Assembly (NCBI RefSeq): GCF_024622195.1
Contig: NZ_JANKBI010000014.1
Span: 1 to 64,000, forward strand
Direction: 5' to 3'
From: Murimonas intestini
Lineage (GTDB): Bacteria > Bacillota > Clostridia > Lachnospirales > Lachnospiraceae
DNA: 64,000 bases
The notes under the pieces were generated by a model, which saw only the letters and a list, made by a program, of their open reading frames with translations, did not search any database and was not told the DNA's origin. Positions 61,104 through 64,000 of the stretch are shown here, one piece after another. Within the stretch, counting starts at the first letter, position 1; each line of letters starts with the position of its first letter. Both the position numbers and the translations under genes were made by a program.

Positions 61104-62648
61104 ATGTTAAAAGTATTTCTTGTAGACGATGAGTATTATGAAAGGCTTTCCCTGAAAAACAGCCTTCCCTGGGAGGAACACGGGCTTGTTGTCTCAGGCG
61201 AAGCTAATAATGGACAGACAGCACTGGAAATGATGATGGCTGATCCCCCTGACATAGCAATCGTAGATATCAATATGCCAAAGCTTAACGGCCTTGAACT
61301 GATATCAAGGCTTTGTGAAAACCAGCTGGAATGCCGGTATATCATCCTGACAGGGTATGATGAATTTAAATATGCCCAGCAGGCAATACGCCTGGGGGTA
61401 TCTGACTATATCTTAAAGCCTATCAATTACCAGAACCTCTGCTCGGCTCTGGATGAACTGAGCAGGGAGATCCAGCAGGAGGACACTCTGAACAGCCATA
61501 TGAAAAGCCTTGAGAATGAAAATGAGCGTTTTATCCTGGAGGGATACTATAATGACCTGGTCAATTGTAACTTCAGCGTGCAGAATATCGACCAGTATGA
61601 CCACAAGCTGGCTGACCGCCTGCTGCCCGGCTACCAGTCTTATATTGCCGCCCTCTTCGAACCTGCATCCATTCTCCCCAAGGAGAAACTGCGCCTTCTT
61701 CTTGATAACATCCGCAAAAGTATCGGAAGAGAGGGGTATATATGCTGCCTTGACACAAAGAGCAGGCTCTTCTTTATCTTTGACGGAAATGCACAGAATG
61801 TATTTCCACAGCGGGTCTGCCAGGTACTTGCCGCAGCAGAAAAGGAAGGCGTCACCCTCTCTGCAGGCATTGGAGACATCTGCAGGGGACCTGAGGATCT
61901 CTACCTCTCCTACCATGAAGCCTGTATCGCCCTTCAGAACTGTTCTGTCCTGAAGCAGCGTGCCATACAGTACCAGAACCTGAAGTCAGCAGCCGCTCCG
62001 GCCACCATGGATGCCAAACAAAAAAACCAGCTGAAGTCCATGATCACCGCTAAAGATACTGACAATCTGGAAGTTCTGCTTACAAGTATTTATCAAAAGA
62101 TGGAAGATGAGAAAGCGCTCTGGGACAATATTATCCTCCAGACCCTGTCTCTGCTGAATCTGCTCACAGAATCACTGAGCGCTCAGTCCTCCTCCCCCAT
62201 ATCAGTCACAGGCGGCCACGGCAGTATCCTAGATACTTTAAATAATATGAAAAGCCTGGATGCCATCCGCGACTGGATCATACTGATCTACAAAAATTCT
62301 GTCACAAGCATTTCAGGGAATGATGAATACTCAGATGTCACAATATGCGTGGAAAATTATATTCTCAGACACTATGGCAACCCGGAGCTAACGATCACCG
62401 ATATTGCCAATGCGCTCTATCTGAATTACAGTTATATCTGTTACTGCTTCAAGCGTGATAAGCAGATGACCATCAATGATTTTCTAAACAAGGTACGTAT
62501 AGAGAAAGCTATTTCACTCTTTCAGGACCACGTGGAAAATGTCAGCTACGTGGCAGAAAAAACAGGTTTCGCAAGCGCCAGCTACTTCAGCAAGCAATTT
62601 AAAAAAGCTACGGGGCTTCCGCCCAGTGAGTATCTGAAAACAATATAG
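61104..62648 (+). CDS. YesN-type response regulator with AraC DNA-binding domain
   Basis: The 514-residue protein has a receiver domain (DD at 8-9, phospho-acceptor D55 in AIVDINMPK, T83, K105 in ILKP), a long helical/GGDEF-like middle region, and a C-terminal AraC pair of HTHs (about 415-514: LTITDIANALYLNYSYICYC, VAEKTGFASASYFSKQFKK). It forms a pair with the kinase, 53 bases apart, and probably activates the divergent ABC-GH116 operon. Confidence 0.93.
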   Translation: MLKVFLVDDEYYERLSLKNSLPWEEHGLVVSGEANNGQTALEMMMADPPDIAIVDINMPKLNGLELISRLCENQLECRYIILTGYDEFKYAQQAIRLGVSDYILKPINYQNLCSALDELSREIQQEDTLNSHMKSLENENERFILEGYYNDLVNCNFSVQNIDQYDHKLADRLLPGYQSYIAALFEPASILPKEKLRLLLDNIRKSIGREGYICCLDTKSRLFFIFDGNAQNVFPQRVCQVLAAAEKEGVTLSAGIGDICRGPEDLYLSYHEACIALQNCSVLKQRAIQYQNLKSAAAPATMDAKQKNQLKSMITAKDTDNLEVLLTSIYQKMEDEKALWDNIILQTLSLLNLLTESLSAQSSSPISVTGGHGSILDTLNNMKSLDAIRDWIILIYKNSVTSISGNDEYSDVTICVENYILRHYGNPELTITDIANALYLNYSYICYCFKRDKQMTINDFLNKVRIEKAISLFQDHVENVSYVAEKTGFASASYFSKQFKKATGLPPSEYLKTI

Positions 62649-62668
62649 CAGGGCATTTTGCCCTGCTA
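62648..62668. terminator. hairpin after the response regulator gene
   Basis: AGCAGGGCA / TGCCCTGCT arms with a TTT loop directly follow the stop codon. A degenerate CTGCCCTGCT-like tandem repeat runs on to about 62745. No clear T-run, so strength is uncertain; it lies between convergent genes. Confidence 0.55.
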
Positions 62669-62749
62669 TATCATTGTCCTGCTATATTTCTGCCCTGCTG
62701 TATCTCTGCTCTGCCAAACACTGCTCTGCCAGACACTGCCCTGCCGCCG

Positions 62750-64000
62750 TTATTTATAGATGACTGTAATATCCCTGCCGCTGTCTAAATTCTGTATCTC
62801 ATCAAACAGGACTGTATCTCCCTGTACACTGTACTGCACCGGCTTTTCTCCTGAGAGCACTTCTAAGATTCCTTCTGTATCTGTCACAAATTCACCGACC
62901 TCCAGCTTTCCATATAAAACATTTAATCTGGCTGTCTTATTTTCTTTTTGTATGGTTCCAAAGCCTGTGTCCACAGACCAGAAGAACTGATAATCACCTT
63001 CCTCGATGGGGTTAAAACCTATCCTGTGCCTGTACAGGTCATAAATAAAACCGCTGTATACCAGCAGCAGTGCATAGCTTGCCAGAGACCTTACATAATT
63101 GCTGCCGCACTCCATCTCGTTCCAGGGATTCCGCTTTTTGCCGTCATACCTGTTCCTGACGGCCCTCACACATTCCAGGCCTTCCTCCACAAGTCCATGC
63201 CTGATCATGTGGCTGGCTGCCTGGTATTCAAATCCATGCATAGTCTCTTCTGCATAAGGTACAGGAATCAGTGGTTTCTTCCTGTCCGCCGGATATGCAC
63301 ATATCATCGTACCCTGCTCATCATTAAATCCATAGATACGGCAGGGATTCACATGCTCTCTCATGTCAGGTATATAATTATATTTGTAGACTGCACCCAA
63401 AGCTGATCTCAGCTTGTCTGTCTGGAATATCTCTCCCATATTCAACAGGTCAGCATGCCACTGTCCCAGGGCCTGGTCGATGGAACACCCCTCCCCTATC
63501 TGATATTTCATCTCCTGATTCTCTTCATTCCAGTAGCTTTTCACCGCGTCCGCCCCATGGTCAGAGACACCGCCGTTATATTTTTCCAGAATCTTTTTAT
63601 CTTTCAGATCTACATCCTGGAAGAAATATTCTCCGTTGAAGAGCTTCTCATTCAGGATCTTGCAGCCCTTTTGGAATATTTCCCTGTACTCATTCTCTGT
63701 ATCTGTCTCCCCCATGATGCCTGCCAGATTTGCAGCTGCCAGAAGGCCTGCCAGATACACGCCGCTCAGCCATGAATTTGCTCCAAACAGTTCCATATCC
63801 AGAGTATGGTGCTGCCTTCCTTCCATTATGCCGTCCTTATCCTGGTCCCAGCCGTCTACATTGTCCGGATTCCAGGCAAACTCAACGCTGCGCTTTACCT
63901 CCGGCCATATTGAACTGAGCCACTCTTTATCACCTGAGATAAGGAATTCCCTGTATACCCTGATCACAGTTCCATATTGGCCATCTGCCGCGGGCCTGTG
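62750..64000 (-). CDS. second GH116/DUF608-type glycosidase, C-terminal part
   Basis: The frame is open to the window end (HRPAADGQYGTVIRVYREFL at the edge), so the N-terminal beta domain and the true start lie outside; the GTG at 63967 is internal. The visible 416 residues are the (alpha/alpha)6 catalytic half. The nucleophile region HHTLDMELFGANSW is kept, but the region aligned to the acid/base Asp reads YAEETMHGFEYQ, with Glu where the first copy has Asp. It lies convergent to the response regulator. Different specificity from the first GH116 enzyme is likely; inference only. Confidence 0.85.
   Translation of the reverse strand, partial: HRPAADGQYGTVIRVYREFLISGDKEWLSSIWPEVKRSVEFAWNPDNVDGWDQDKDGIMEGRQHHTLDMELFGANSWLSGVYLAGLLAAANLAGIMGETDTENEYREIFQKGCKILNEKLFNGEYFFQDVDLKDKKILEKYNGGVSDHGADAVKSYWNEENQEMKYQIGEGCSIDQALGQWHADLLNMGEIFQTDKLRSALGAVYKYNYIPDMREHVNPCRIYGFNDEQGTMICAYPADRKKPLIPVPYAEETMHGFEYQAASHMIRHGLVEEGLECVRAVRNRYDGKKRNPWNEMECGSNYVRSLASYALLLVYSGFIYDLYRHRIGFNPIEEGDYQFFWSVDTGFGTIQKENKTARLNVLYGKLEVGEFVTDTEGILEVLSGEKPVQYSVQGDTVLFDEIQNLDSGRDITVIYK

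Noticed and set aside
62669..62745. CTGCCCTGC-like repeats as a possible CRISPR array
   Set aside because: Units are short, irregular and directly adjacent, with no spacers.

Overview
The window looks like the chromosome of a spore-forming, low-to-moderate GC member of the Bacillota, most probably a Lachnospiraceae-type gut clostridium. The basis is protein sequence style and gene content: a GerA/SpoVAF-type spore protein, a eukaryotic-type HisA, a BlaI/M56 pair, the pyrH-frr-uppS-cdsA-dxr-rseP block, TTG/GTG starts and AGGAGG ribosome sites. No species can be fixed from sequence alone. No tRNA, rRNA or CRISPR array was seen.

Left core (1-33963, mostly minus strand). A cut-off Rpn-family nuclease gene opens the window, followed by an untranslated stretch with a 200-base imperfect palindrome. 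Next come a threonine/lysine operon (ACT regulator, hom, an ApgM-like probable homoserine kinase, lysC), a TPM / zinc-ribbon / SPFH membrane cluster, prfB with its programmed frameshift, secA, hpf, hisA, a lipoprotein and a GerA-type gene. A plus-strand PAP2/acyltransferase pair, DegV-MATE and a small membrane protein follow. A BlaI-M56-secreted protein operon carries three matching operator dyads and a shared extracellular domain in three copies. The block ends with a spore/cell-wall protein, the pyrH-to-rseP operon and topB.

Accessory island (about 34000-49300). Base composition drops clearly toward AT. The contents are an AlbA_2-type regulator, a frameshifted uracil-DNA-glycosylase-like gene and a free-standing Ser/Thr kinase between near-identical 30-base direct repeats. 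There is also a dead ISL3-family element sitting in the 3' end of a tyrosine integrase, a truncated group II intron and an ImmA/IrrE remnant. The main feature is a six-gene restriction-type operon read leftward: XRE regulator, adenine-type DNA methylase, cytosine-5 methylase, a 980-residue protein with two McrB-like AAA domains, a McrC-like nuclease and a 60-residue protein. The tandem AAA gene has a strong internal ribosome site that would release its second AAA domain alone. This is the best candidate for a little-described system.

Right core (49578-64000). A plus-strand ABC exporter operon is followed by a lipoprotein and a carbohydrate locus. In the locus, a YesM/YesN-type two-component system is divergent from a sugar-binding protein, two permeases and a cytoplasmic GH116 glycosidase. 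A second GH116-like gene, cut by the window end, lies convergent to yesN. The simplest reading is sensing and import of a glucoside- or xyloside-containing compound followed by intracellular cleavage.
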